A stretch of 64,000 nucleotides of DNA from Meiothermus sp. (GTDB lineage: Bacteria; Deinococcota; Deinococci; Deinococcales; Thermaceae), in assembly GCF_025060375.1 (NCBI RefSeq), contig NZ_JANXCG010000015.1, forward strand, positions 1 to 64,000. Reading direction: 5' to 3'. The position numbers were made by a program, and so were the translations under genes. The number at the start of each line of letters is the position of its first letter. Position 1 is the stretch's first letter. Below, piece after piece: positions 56,338 through 64,000 of the stretch. The notes under the pieces were generated by a model. That model did no database searches and was not told where the DNA came from. It was given only the letters and a program-made list of their open reading frames with translations.

Positions 56338-56727
56338 ATGCGGCTGGATGGGGTGCTTGAAACCTGCCTCTACGCCGCCGACCTGGAGGCTGCCCGGCGT
56401 TTCTACCAGGAGGTGCTGGGCCTGGAGCTCGTTGCCGAGCAGGCCGGACGACACCTCTTTTTCCGGGCTGGAGAGGGAATGTTTTTGGTCTTCAACCCCG
56501 AGACCACCCTTCGGGAAACTACCCTCCCAGCCCACGGGGCCCAAGGCCCGGTGCACGTCTGTTTCCGTGTTCCAGCCCAAGACCTGGAAGCCTGGGCGGT
56601 GCGGCTGGAGTCCTGGGGGTATCCCGTAACCTGGGCCGGCTGGAGGGCAGGGCGGAGCCTCTATGTGCGGGACCCTGCGGGCAATCTGGTGGAGCTAGCA
56701 CCCGCCGCCATCTGGGGCCTTCCCTAG
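56338..56727 (+). CDS. VOC/glyoxalase-superfamily protein
   Basis: 129 residues in two VOC units: LETCLYAADLEAARRFYQEVLGLELVAE and VHVCFRVPAQDLEAWAVRLESWGYPVTW, ending in SLYVRDPAGNLVELA with the terminal metal Glu. Possible functions are lactoylglutathione lyase, dioxygenase or resistance protein; the substrate is unclear. It starts 9 nt after malQ and may share its mRNA. Confidence 0.75.
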   Translation: MRLDGVLETCLYAADLEAARRFYQEVLGLELVAEQAGRHLFFRAGEGMFLVFNPETTLRETTLPAHGAQGPVHVCFRVPAQDLEAWAVRLESWGYPVTWAGWRAGRSLYVRDPAGNLVELAPAAIWGLP

Positions 56728-56730
56728 GCC

Positions 56731-57120
56731 TTAGAGCAGCTCCAGCCCTACCTCTTCCCCCTCTGGCAGCCGGTAGGCTCGGTAAATCCCCCTCTTCAGA
56801 TCAAAAATGACGTAGGGCACCCGCCAGTAGGCCTCGGCCACATCGGTGCTGCTGGGCTCGGCCGGCCCCTGGGGGTGGGAGTGGTAGATGGCTAGTAGCT
56901 CCATCCCCTCCGCCTCGGCCCCCTGCAGGGCGCGCAGGACCGCCTGCGGCTCCGCACGGTAGCGCAACCAAGGGGTAGGATGGATGTTCTTGAGAGGCAA
57001 AACCCTCTCCACCCGGCCTGCTCGACCCAGCCAAAGCCCCACCCCCTCCTCGGGATAGGCCCCTCGGAGATGGGCCAGGGTCTGCTCGAGGCAGTCCTTT
57101 GAAAGCCGCAAAACCTTCAT
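56731..57120 (-). CDS. JAMM/MPN+ metalloprotease
   Basis: 129 residues. The zinc site is complete: EEGVGLWLG (Glu) and AIYHSHPQGPAEPSSTD, which fits HxHx(10)D. Bacterial JAMM proteins remove small ubiquitin-like tags or release sulfur-carrier proteins; in Thermus such an enzyme acts on TtuB conjugates. An E1-like enzyme is encoded at 62341. It overlaps folA by 4 bp and is convergent with the VOC gene. Confidence 0.85.
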   Translation of the reverse strand: MKVLRLSKDCLEQTLAHLRGAYPEEGVGLWLGRAGRVERVLPLKNIHPTPWLRYRAEPQAVLRALQGAEAEGMELLAIYHSHPQGPAEPSSTDVAEAYWRVPYVIFDLKRGIYRAYRLPEGEEVGLELL

Positions 57121-57602
57121 CCTCGGCGAACAAAATCCAGGTACTCAAAGGCAAAAGCGTGGCGCTCATCGGCTGAATGGTACTCGCGGTAAACAAGGCT
57201 CCAGCCGTCGGGCCCCCACTCCGGGAAAAAGGCATCGGCCCCGTCCACCTGGGCGTCCACCTGGGTTAGGTAGAGGTGGGTCGCCAGGGGCAGGGTCAGG
57301 GCGTACACCTCTCCCCCACCAATCACCCAAAGTTCCTCATCCTGGCTCAGGGCCTCCTCGAGGGAGCCCACCACCTCTGCCCCCTCGAGGCTAAGCCCTC
57401 GCTGCCGCGTGAGGACTAGGTTCCTCCGCCGGGGCAGCGGGCGCCCAATGCTGTCGAAGGTCTTGCGGCCCATCAGGATGGTCTTCCCCATGGTTAGGGC
57501 GCGAAAGCGCTTGAGGTCGTCGGGCAGGTGCCAAGGCAGAGCCCCCTGGCGACCAATGGCACGGTTCTTGTCCAAAGCGGCGATGAGCGCAATCTTTCTC
57601 AT
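57117..57602 (-). CDS. folA: dihydrofolate reductase
   Basis: 161 residues from ATG 57602 (MRKIALIAALDKNRAIGRQGALPWHLPDDLKRFRALT); the ORF track overruns into the thyA gap. LPDDLKRF has the substrate Asp, ILMGRKTFDSIGRPLPRRRN is the cofactor loop and ELWVIGGGEVYAL the NADPH phosphate motif. It regenerates tetrahydrofolate used up by ThyA, encoded immediately upstream. The 88-bp gap between them holds no gene. Confidence 0.93.
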   Translation of the reverse strand: MRKIALIAALDKNRAIGRQGALPWHLPDDLKRFRALTMGKTILMGRKTFDSIGRPLPRRRNLVLTRQRGLSLEGAEVVGSLEEALSQDEELWVIGGGEVYALTLPLATHLYLTQVDAQVDGADAFFPEWGPDGWSLVYREYHSADERHAFAFEYLDFVRRG

Positions 57603-57690
57603 AGATACCCCGCGCTTGCCTTTCCCCATCTGGAGCCTGTGGAAGGCGCGAATCTGTGCCTTGAAGAACAACCCTATACAGCGGAGGTGC

Positions 57691-58485
57691 CTAGACCGCC
57701 ACCGGGGCGGGGATGGCCGGGTGAGGGTGGTAACCCTCCAGGGTAATGTCCTCGTAGGTGAACTCAAATAGGTTCCGCACCTCGGGGTTGAGCCGCACGG
57801 TGGGCAGGGGCCGCGGCTCGCGGGAGAGCTGCAGGCGGGCTTGGTCGAAGTGGAAGCGGTAGAGGTGGGCGTCGCCTATGGTGTGGATGAACTCCCCGGG
57901 CTTCAGCCCCGTCACCTGGGCCACCATCAGGGTGAGCAGGGAGTAGGAGGCAATGTTGAAGGGAAGGCCCAAAAAGATGTCGGCGCTGCGCTGGTAGAGC
58001 TGGCAGGAAAGCCTGCCTCTGGCCACATAGAACTGGAAGAGCACGTGGCAGGGGGCCAGGGCCATCCGGGGCAGGTCGGCCACGTTCCAGGCACTCACCA
58101 CAAGGCGGCGCGAGTCGGGGTTGCGCTTGATCTCCTCCACCACCCAGGCCATCTGGTCAATGGTCTGGCCGTTCGCCCCTTCCCAGCTCCGCCACTGCTT
58201 GCCGTAAATCGGCCCCAGCTCGCCCGCTTCATCGGCCCACTCATCCCATATGGTCACCCCATTTTCGCGCAGAAAACGGATGTTGGTCTCGCCGCGTAAA
58301 AACCACAAAAGCTCGTAGACCACGCTTTTCCAGTGCACCTTTTTGGTGGTCACCAGCGGAAAGCCTTCTGAGAGGTCGAAGCGCATCTGGTAGCCAAAAA
58401 CGGAGCGGGTACCCACCCCGGTGCGGTCGGGCCTGTCCACCCCGTGCTCCAGCACATAGCGCATCAGGTCGTGATACTGCTGCAT
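57691..58485 (-). CDS. thyA: thymidylate synthase
   Basis: 264 residues, full length. [70 protein letters not shown] (catalytic Cys), [21 protein letters not shown] and GDAHLYRFH cover all the conserved blocks. It converts dUMP to dTMP with methylenetetrahydrofolate. It is in an operon with folA and the JAMM gene. Confidence 0.96.
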   Translation of the reverse strand: MQQYHDLMRYVLEHGVDRPDRTGVGTRSVFGYQMRFDLSEGFPLVTTKKVHWKSVVYELLWFLRGETNIRFLRENGVTIWDEWADEAGELGPIYGKQWRSWEGANGQTIDQMAWVVEEIKRNPDSRRLVVSAWNVADLPRMALAPCHVLFQFYVARGRLSCQLYQRSADIFLGLPFNIASYSLLTLMVAQVTGLKPGEFIHTIGDAHLYRFHFDQARLQLSREPRPLPTVRLNPEVRNLFEFTYEDITLEGYHPHPAIPAPVAV

Positions 58486-58495
58486 CGCCGTCAGT

Positions 58496-59386
58496 CTAGC
58501 AGGATTTCCGGGAAAGAAGCCTTAGAAGGCGCAGGGCGTACAGGGGGGCATAAAAGTAGGCTGCCGAGCCAAAGCCGGTGAGGGCATACCCGCCGGGAAT
58601 GGGCTTCAGGTAGTTCTGGTCCAGCCGGTAGCGCACCCCGGCCCAGCTCCCGCGGGTCTCGGGCCGGTAGCCGAGCAGCCTTTCGGCCTCCGCCATCAGC
58701 CACCCGACCTCGTGGGGCTCGGTCTGGTGCGGCGCGTAGCTGTTGCGGTGGGGCAGGTAACTGCCCCCCAGGCTGTGCCCGGCCACGTACACCCCATACG
58801 AGCGGGCCTGCTGGAAGTATTCCTGGGTCAGAAGCACCGAGCCCGGGGTGAAGCGCCCCCCCAGGCCCAGGAGGTGCGCCCCGCTTGCCCCTCCTGCGTA
58901 CACCACCAAACCCGCCCGCAGGGTGCGGGGCTCGGGGGTGCGAAGGTGAAGGGTGCTCCCCTCGAGCCGCTCCACCTCGGCATACCAGATGTTCAGGCCC
59001 TGGGCCAGGCGGTGCAGGAGGGGGGCGGTCTCGAGCCAGCCCGCGTTTTCCAGGTAGAGGCCCTCATCCAGCCACACATGGGGAATCCGGCGGCCCTCGA
59101 GGCGGGCCTTCCAGGCTGCCCGACTGGCCTCGGGAACGGGCCTGAGGAGGCCCCGCTGCAGCGGAACAAAGCGGGGGTAGAAGTCCCACAGCGCCGCCAG
59201 CGCCTCCTCGGCCTCGGGGGCCACCACCCCACGCTTACCCCGCACCGGGTTCAAAAGCGCATCCGGCACCCGGCTGGCCTCGCCCAGCTCGCGGGCCACA
59301 ACCAGCACCTCTTTGCCAGATTCATGAAGCATCCGGGCCGCACACAGCCCAGCGACCCCCGCACCCACGACGGCTATTTCAATCAT
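58496..59386 (-). CDS. FAD-dependent oxidoreductase, MnmC2-like
   Basis: About 296 residues from ATG 59386; the ORF-track TTG is two codons earlier. [26 protein letters not shown] binds [13 protein letters not shown] and the C-terminal [18 protein letters not shown] with [18 protein letters not shown] resemble the DAO fold, and the order of motifs recalls the C-terminal FAD domain of MnmC, which removes carboxymethyl from cmnm5U34. Glycine oxidase-like enzymes are the other choice. It lies 10 nt before thyA in the direction of transcription. Confidence 0.65.
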   Translation of the reverse strand: MIEIAVVGAGVAGLCAARMLHESGKEVLVVARELGEASRVPDALLNPVRGKRGVVAPEAEEALAALWDFYPRFVPLQRGLLRPVPEASRAAWKARLEGRRIPHVWLDEGLYLENAGWLETAPLLHRLAQGLNIWYAEVERLEGSTLHLRTPEPRTLRAGLVVYAGGASGAHLLGLGGRFTPGSVLLTQEYFQQARSYGVYVAGHSLGGSYLPHRNSYAPHQTEPHEVGWLMAEAERLLGYRPETRGSWAGVRYRLDQNYLKPIPGGYALTGFGSAAYFYAPLYALRLLRLLSRKSC

Positions 59387-59474
59387 GCTCAATGCTCATG
59401 CGGTCTTCGCGGCGCACTGAGCATATCCAAATTCAGGTCCATGGGCACCCTCCGGTGGAAACGTCAGGAACCAC

Positions 59475-60797
<1,323 letters not shown>

Positions 60798-60866
60798 GCC
60801 AACCTCTGGGCCGACCGGAGGGATTCCGGGACCGCACAAGAACCCAGTGTAGCAGATGCCGTCATG

Positions 60867-60895
60867 TTGCGCCCGCTTGGCCCGAGCTTTAGCCT
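60867..60895 (+). promoter_or_regulatory. promoter of the quinone reductase gene, leaderless type
   Basis: TTGCGC, 17 bp, TAGCCT, then 8 nt to the ATG, no ribosome site. Confidence 0.55.
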
Positions 60896-60903
60896 TGTAG
60901 GGC

Positions 60904-61512
60904 ATGAACGTGCTGCTGGTACACGCCCACCCCAACCCCCGTTCCTTCAACGCTGCCCTGCGGGACACAGCCATACGCACCCTGGGCCAGGCCGGGCACA
61001 GCCTCCTCCTCTCTGACCTCTACGCCATGCGCTTCAACCCGGTGCTCTCCCTCGAGGAGCTCATGGGAGAACCGCAGGAGGTGGAGGGAGAGATGGAAAA
61101 GGTACGGCGGGTCGATCTGCTCCTGTTCCTGTTTCCCATGTGGTGGTACGGGATGCCAGCCATCATGAAGGGCTGGATTGACCGGGTTTTCGCCTACGGT
61201 TTCGCCCACGACGAGGAGCACTCCTTTGAAAATGGGCTGCTCAAGGGGAAAAAAGCCCTGCTCTGCCTTACCACCGGGACCCGCGCGGCCTACTACCAAG
61301 AAGCCCCCGAGCGAAACCTCATGCGGGTGCTGGAACCCATCCACTACGGCATCTTCGCCTACTGCGGGATGGAGGTGCTACCCCCGTTCATCGCCTACGG
61401 ACCCGCTGAGATGAGCGAGGCTGAGCGCAGGGCAACCCTCGAGGCCTTCCGGGTTTACCTGCAAGGGCTACCTGAACTAAAACCCCTGCGCTTCAGTCAC
61501 GATAGCCTGTAG
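60904..61512 (+). CDS. NAD(P)H quinone reductase (MdaB/NQO1 flavodoxin-like fold)
   Basis: 202 residues. [21 protein letters not shown] is the FMN/FAD phosphate loop of this class, [25 protein letters not shown] the conserved centre with the WWYGMP motif, and [15 protein letters not shown] the second flavin loop. Two-electron reduction of quinones avoids radical formation. It is divergent from miaB. Confidence 0.88.
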   Translation: MNVLLVHAHPNPRSFNAALRDTAIRTLGQAGHSLLLSDLYAMRFNPVLSLEELMGEPQEVEGEMEKVRRVDLLLFLFPMWWYGMPAIMKGWIDRVFAYGFAHDEEHSFENGLLKGKKALLCLTTGTRAAYYQEAPERNLMRVLEPIHYGIFAYCGMEVLPPFIAYGPAEMSEAERRATLEAFRVYLQGLPELKPLRFSHDSL

Positions 61513-61514
61513 CT

Positions 61515-61732
61515 ATGCAACGCCGTACTTCGCTGGGCGGTCTGGCCTCGCTCGGCCTGGGCCGAACCCAAAGGCCCTCAAGACGGGCATCCCCGGTTGG
61601 ACAGCGGCTCTGCGCGCGCCGCGGGAAGGGTCGGTGTTGCAACGAACCACGGGGACACTGGACTCCTTGGTAGGCAACCATCCCTCCCTTTCGCACCAAG
61701 TCTCCTTCGTCTTCTGCCCAGAAGCCCCGTAA
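61515..61732 (+). pseudogene. possible broken small exported-protein gene
   Basis: This is the only notable gap in the right half (61513-61764). An ATG at 61515 has TAGCCT 6 nt upstream and begins MQRRTSLGGLASLGLG, like a twin-arginine or Sec start, but this frame ends at TAG 61671. A second frame reads on through SVLQRTTGTLDSLVGNHPSL to FVFCPEAP and TAA at 61730-61732. A single indel could join them. No family recognised; coincidence is possible. Confidence 0.3.
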
Positions 61733-61764
61733 CCCACAATTAAGCCGGAGGAGGCCCGAACGAC

Positions 61765-62325
61765 ATGACCCAGGGTGAGGTACGCGAGATGGTCTGGACG
61801 GCGCTGGCCCGACACCACGCGGCCACCTACCCCCTTCCCCCCCACGGCCACCACCCTAACTTCGTCGGGGCCAGCCGAGCCGCTGAACGGCTGATGCGCC
61901 TGTCCCTTTGGCAAAGGGCCCAGGTGGTGCTGGCAGGACCCGACCAGGTGCTCAAGCCCCTGCGGGAAGCGGCCATGAAGTCCGGCAAAACCGTGCTCAT
62001 CCCCCACCCAGACAGAGCCGGCCAGTACCTAAGCCTAGAGGGCCTGCAACCCCAGCAGCTAAAGCGTATCCGGGAGGCCGCCTGGCTCGGCCGGCCTGTG
62101 GACCTGGACCACCTCCCCATTGACCTGGTGCTGGTGGGCTCGGTAGCGGTGGACGAAAAACAGGGTTGGCTGGGCAAGGGCTACGGCTTTCCGCCGAAGA
62201 ACCTTCGGATTGCTGCCCCATGGGCCACCTTGGCCCACACCCTGATGGTCTTTGAGGCCCTGCCCTGCGACGCCGAACGCAGGGTGGACCTGATCGCCAC
62301 CCCACACCAGGTTATCGGCATCTGA
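61765..62325 (+). CDS. 5-formyltetrahydrofolate cyclo-ligase-like protein
   Basis: 186 residues, GGAGGAGG before the ATG. LMRLSLWQRAQVVLAGPDQVLKPLREAAMKSGKTVLIPHPD and LVLVGSVAVDEKQGWLGKGYGF match the 5-FCL family, where GKGxGF binds ATP phosphate; the usual GKGGGYYDR is reduced to GKGYGFP. The true enzyme converts 5-formyl-THF to methenyl-THF; this divergent form, seen also in archaea and as MTHFSD-like proteins, may have another role. Confidence 0.65.
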   Translation: MTQGEVREMVWTALARHHAATYPLPPHGHHPNFVGASRAAERLMRLSLWQRAQVVLAGPDQVLKPLREAAMKSGKTVLIPHPDRAGQYLSLEGLQPQQLKRIREAAWLGRPVDLDHLPIDLVLVGSVAVDEKQGWLGKGYGFPPKNLRIAAPWATLAHTLMVFEALPCDAERRVDLIATPHQVIGI

Positions 62326-62340
62326 AGTAGGCTTGTGGCT

Positions 62341-63141
62341 ATGTGGACCAAGGAGGAGCTTGACCGCTACGCACGCCACATCGTGCTCCCTGGGGTCGGG
62401 GGAGCAGGCCAGGCCCGGCTAAAGGAGAGTAGGGTGCTGGTGGTGGGAGCCGGAGGGCTGGGGGCCCCCGTGCTGCTATACCTGGCCGCCGCCGGGGTAG
62501 GCCGGCTGGGAATTGTGGAGATGGACCGGGTCGATCTCACCAACCTGCAGCGCCAGGTCTTGTTTGACACCCCCTCTATCGGTGAACCGAAGGCCGAGGT
62601 AGCCAAAGCCCGCCTGCAGGGTTTGAACCCCCACGTAAGGGTGGAGGTCTACCCAACCAAGCTGAGCGCGGCGAATGCGCTGGAAATCCTCGAGCCCTAC
62701 CACCTGGTCATCGATTGCAGCGACAACTTCCCCACCCGCTACCTGGTCAACGATGCCTGCGTGCTCCTAGACAAGCCCCTGGTGTACGGGGCCATCCACC
62801 AGTTTGAAGGGCAGCTCTCGGTTTTCCACCACCAGGGCGGCCCCTGCTACCGATGCTTATTCCCCAGCCCTCCCCCACCCGGTGCCGTACCCTCCTGCGC
62901 CGAAGCAGGGGTCTTCGGGGTGTTGCCCGGGGTGATTGGGAGCCTGATGGCCGCCGAGGCCATCAAGGTACTGATAGGCCTGGGCACCCCCCTTTCAGGG
63001 AGGTTGCTGCTCTACGAAGCCCTAGAACCCCGGTTTCGCGTCCTGCGGTTGGCTCGCAGGGCCGACTGCCCAGTATGCGGCGAAAACCCGAGTGTAACTA
63101 CACTGCAAGACTACGAGCTTCTCTGCGGGGTTTCGGTGTAA
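62341..63141 (+). CDS. E1-like adenylyltransferase (ThiF/MoeB/TtuC)
   Basis: About 266 residues from ATG 62341, 7 nt after TAGGCT; leaderless, so the GTG 2 codons upstream is rejected. LDRYARHIVLPGVGGAGQARLKESRVLVVGAGGLGAP, VDLTNLQRQVLF and DCSDNFPTRYLVND are the adenylation motifs. PSCAEAGVFGVLPGVIG carries the catalytic Cys, and CYRC with CPVC bind zinc. It activates the C-terminus of small sulfur carriers such as MoaD, ThiS or TtuB. There is no rhodanese domain. Confidence 0.9.
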   Translation: MWTKEELDRYARHIVLPGVGGAGQARLKESRVLVVGAGGLGAPVLLYLAAAGVGRLGIVEMDRVDLTNLQRQVLFDTPSIGEPKAEVAKARLQGLNPHVRVEVYPTKLSAANALEILEPYHLVIDCSDNFPTRYLVNDACVLLDKPLVYGAIHQFEGQLSVFHHQGGPCYRCLFPSPPPPGAVPSCAEAGVFGVLPGVIGSLMAAEAIKVLIGLGTPLSGRLLLYEALEPRFRVLRLARRADCPVCGENPSVTTLQDYELLCGVSV

Positions 63142-63175
63142 AAATCGCATTAGACTACACCGTCTCAGGGTGTAG
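63135..63175 (+). promoter_or_regulatory. GGTGTA repeats around the citrate synthase promoter
   Basis: Three half-sites, GGTGTA (63135), TACACC (63156) and GGTGTA (63169), surround a TAGACT -10 box at 63151-63156. The last two form CTACACC-7 nt-GGTGTAG. They may bind a repressor or activator. Confidence 0.4.
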
Positions 63176-63187
63176 GAAGGGGAATTT

Positions 63188-64000
63188 ATGGCAACAGCAA
63201 CCATTGCGAGGGGACTGGAGGACGTCATCTTTACCGAAAGCAGCCTTTGCTTCATCGACGGAGAGCAGGGGAGGCTCTACTACGCGGGCTACAAAATTCA
63301 GGACCTGGCCGAGCACTCCACCTTTGAGGAGGTCACCTACCTACTGCTGCACGGGCGACTACCCAGCAAAACCGAGCTGAAGACCTTTAGCACCAAGCTG
63401 GCCTCCCTGCGGGCCCTGCCGCCCTCGGTGATCAAGCAGATCAAGCAGTTCCCCAGGAATGCTCACCCGATGTCCATGCTGCGGACCGCGGTGAGCGAGC
63501 TGGGAATGGCGGACGAGACCGAGGCCGATGTCTCACCCGAGGCTCTCTACGAGAAGTCGCTTTCGCTCATCGCCAAGTTCGCCACCATCGTGGCTGCCAC
63601 CAAGCGGCACCGCGAGGGTCAGAGGATACTAGCGCCGCGCAAGGGCCTCTCCCACGCGGCCAACTTCCTCTACATGTCCAACGGCCGGGTCCCCAGCAAG
63701 GAGGAGACCAAGCTAATGGACGTGGCCCTGATTCTCCAGGCTGAGCACGGCTTCAACGCCTCCACCTTCACCGCCATTGCCACCTTCTCTACCCAGGCCG
63801 ACATCTACAGCTCCATCGTGGCTGCGGTAGGGGCTCTCAAGGGGCCGCGCCACGGCGGGGCCAACGAGGCGGTGATGAAGATGATCGCCGAAATCGGGGC
63901 CCCTGAAAATGTCTCGAGCTGGCTGGCTGAGTTGCAGGCTAGAAAGGGCCGGGTTATGGGAATGGGCCACCGGGTCTACAAGTCCTACGACCCCCGGGCT
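63188..64000 (+). CDS. gltA: citrate synthase, 5' part
   Basis: The first 271 codons; the gene runs off the right edge. [48 protein letters not shown] is the usual N-terminus of the short, thermostable or archaeal-like form. [15 protein letters not shown] has the first catalytic His, [16 protein letters not shown] follows, and [17 protein letters not shown] the second His; the catalytic Asp lies beyond the window. GGAAGGGGA precedes the ATG. It condenses oxaloacetate and acetyl-CoA. A methylcitrate synthase cannot be excluded. Confidence 0.92.
   Translation, partial: MATATIARGLEDVIFTESSLCFIDGEQGRLYYAGYKIQDLAEHSTFEEVTYLLLHGRLPSKTELKTFSTKLASLRALPPSVIKQIKQFPRNAHPMSMLRTAVSELGMADETEADVSPEALYEKSLSLIAKFATIVAATKRHREGQRILAPRKGLSHAANFLYMSNGRVPSKEETKLMDVALILQAEHGFNASTFTAIATFSTQADIYSSIVAAVGALKGPRHGGANEAVMKMIAEIGAPENVSSWLAELQARKGRVMGMGHRVYKSYDPRA

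Overview
Raw sequence only; every function below is inferred from protein motifs, gene order and signals read by eye, with no database search. GC-rich DNA, a Taq-like DNA polymerase I with a degenerate proofreading domain, the ribosomal peptide Thx after rpsT, a one-subunit glycyl-tRNA synthetase behind a T-box, an RsmF-type methyltransferase and many leaderless genes with TAGACT/TATACT-like -10 boxes all point to the Thermaceae (Deinococcota), most likely a Meiothermus- or Thermus-like bacterium. The segment looks chromosomal: no insertion sequence, prophage, CRISPR array, tRNA or rRNA gene was seen.

Layout. (1) 1-11786, minus strand: a very compact iron/heme operon read leftward. It runs heme monooxygenase-like protein, heme ABC importer (hmuT, DUF3386-like protein, hmuU, hmuV), nitroreductase, Cys-motif protein, a newly noted 43-residue Trp-rich ORF, flavodoxin, DUF4397 protein, EfeO/imelysin-like protein, FTR1/EfeU permease, ferritin, siderophore-type binding protein, a DUF2470-nitroreductase fusion, and a truncated FecCD permease at the window edge. 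Most junctions are 4-bp ATGA or GTGA overlaps. (2) 11927-15216, plus strand: zinc binding protein and zinc chaperone (AztC/AztD type), each behind a related palindromic operator, then a flavoprotein. (3) 15333-31440: divIVA-yggS-punA; a broken subtilase beside a SARP/BTAD-TPR regulator; pepA; an HD hydrolase; an enoyl-CoA hydratase; polA; the acpS-to-lipoprotein operon with coaE, prmA and rsmE; rsmF divergent. (4) 31474-48600: prfB with its programmed frameshift, glyS with T-box, clpC-like ATPase, thioredoxin-like protein, MFS carrier, MrfA-like helicase, mnmE, CPA2 antiporter, mnmD, PLP decarboxylase, gatC-serS, and rpsT-thx. (5) 48600-64000: wecB-gyrA, htrA-like protease, class III aminotransferase, malQ, VOC protein, JAMM protease-folA-thyA, an FAD oxidoreductase, miaB, a quinone reductase, a 5-FCL-like protein, an E1-like ThiF/MoeB enzyme, and the 5' part of a citrate synthase gene.

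How the genes work together. The left 12 kb can be read as one pathway: heme and chelated iron enter through two FecCD-type ABC systems, ferric or ferrous iron through FTR1/EfeO, heme is opened in the cytoplasm by the monooxygenase with flavodoxin/nitroreductase electron supply, and iron is stored in ferritin. The rest is mostly information processing: tRNA modification (mnmE, mnmD, miaB, possibly an MnmC2-like partner), rRNA methylation (rsmE, rsmF), translation and replication.

The most striking single anomaly is polA: the reading frame is intact, but about 36 residues carrying motif B, the O-helix needed for nucleotide binding by every family A polymerase, are absent.
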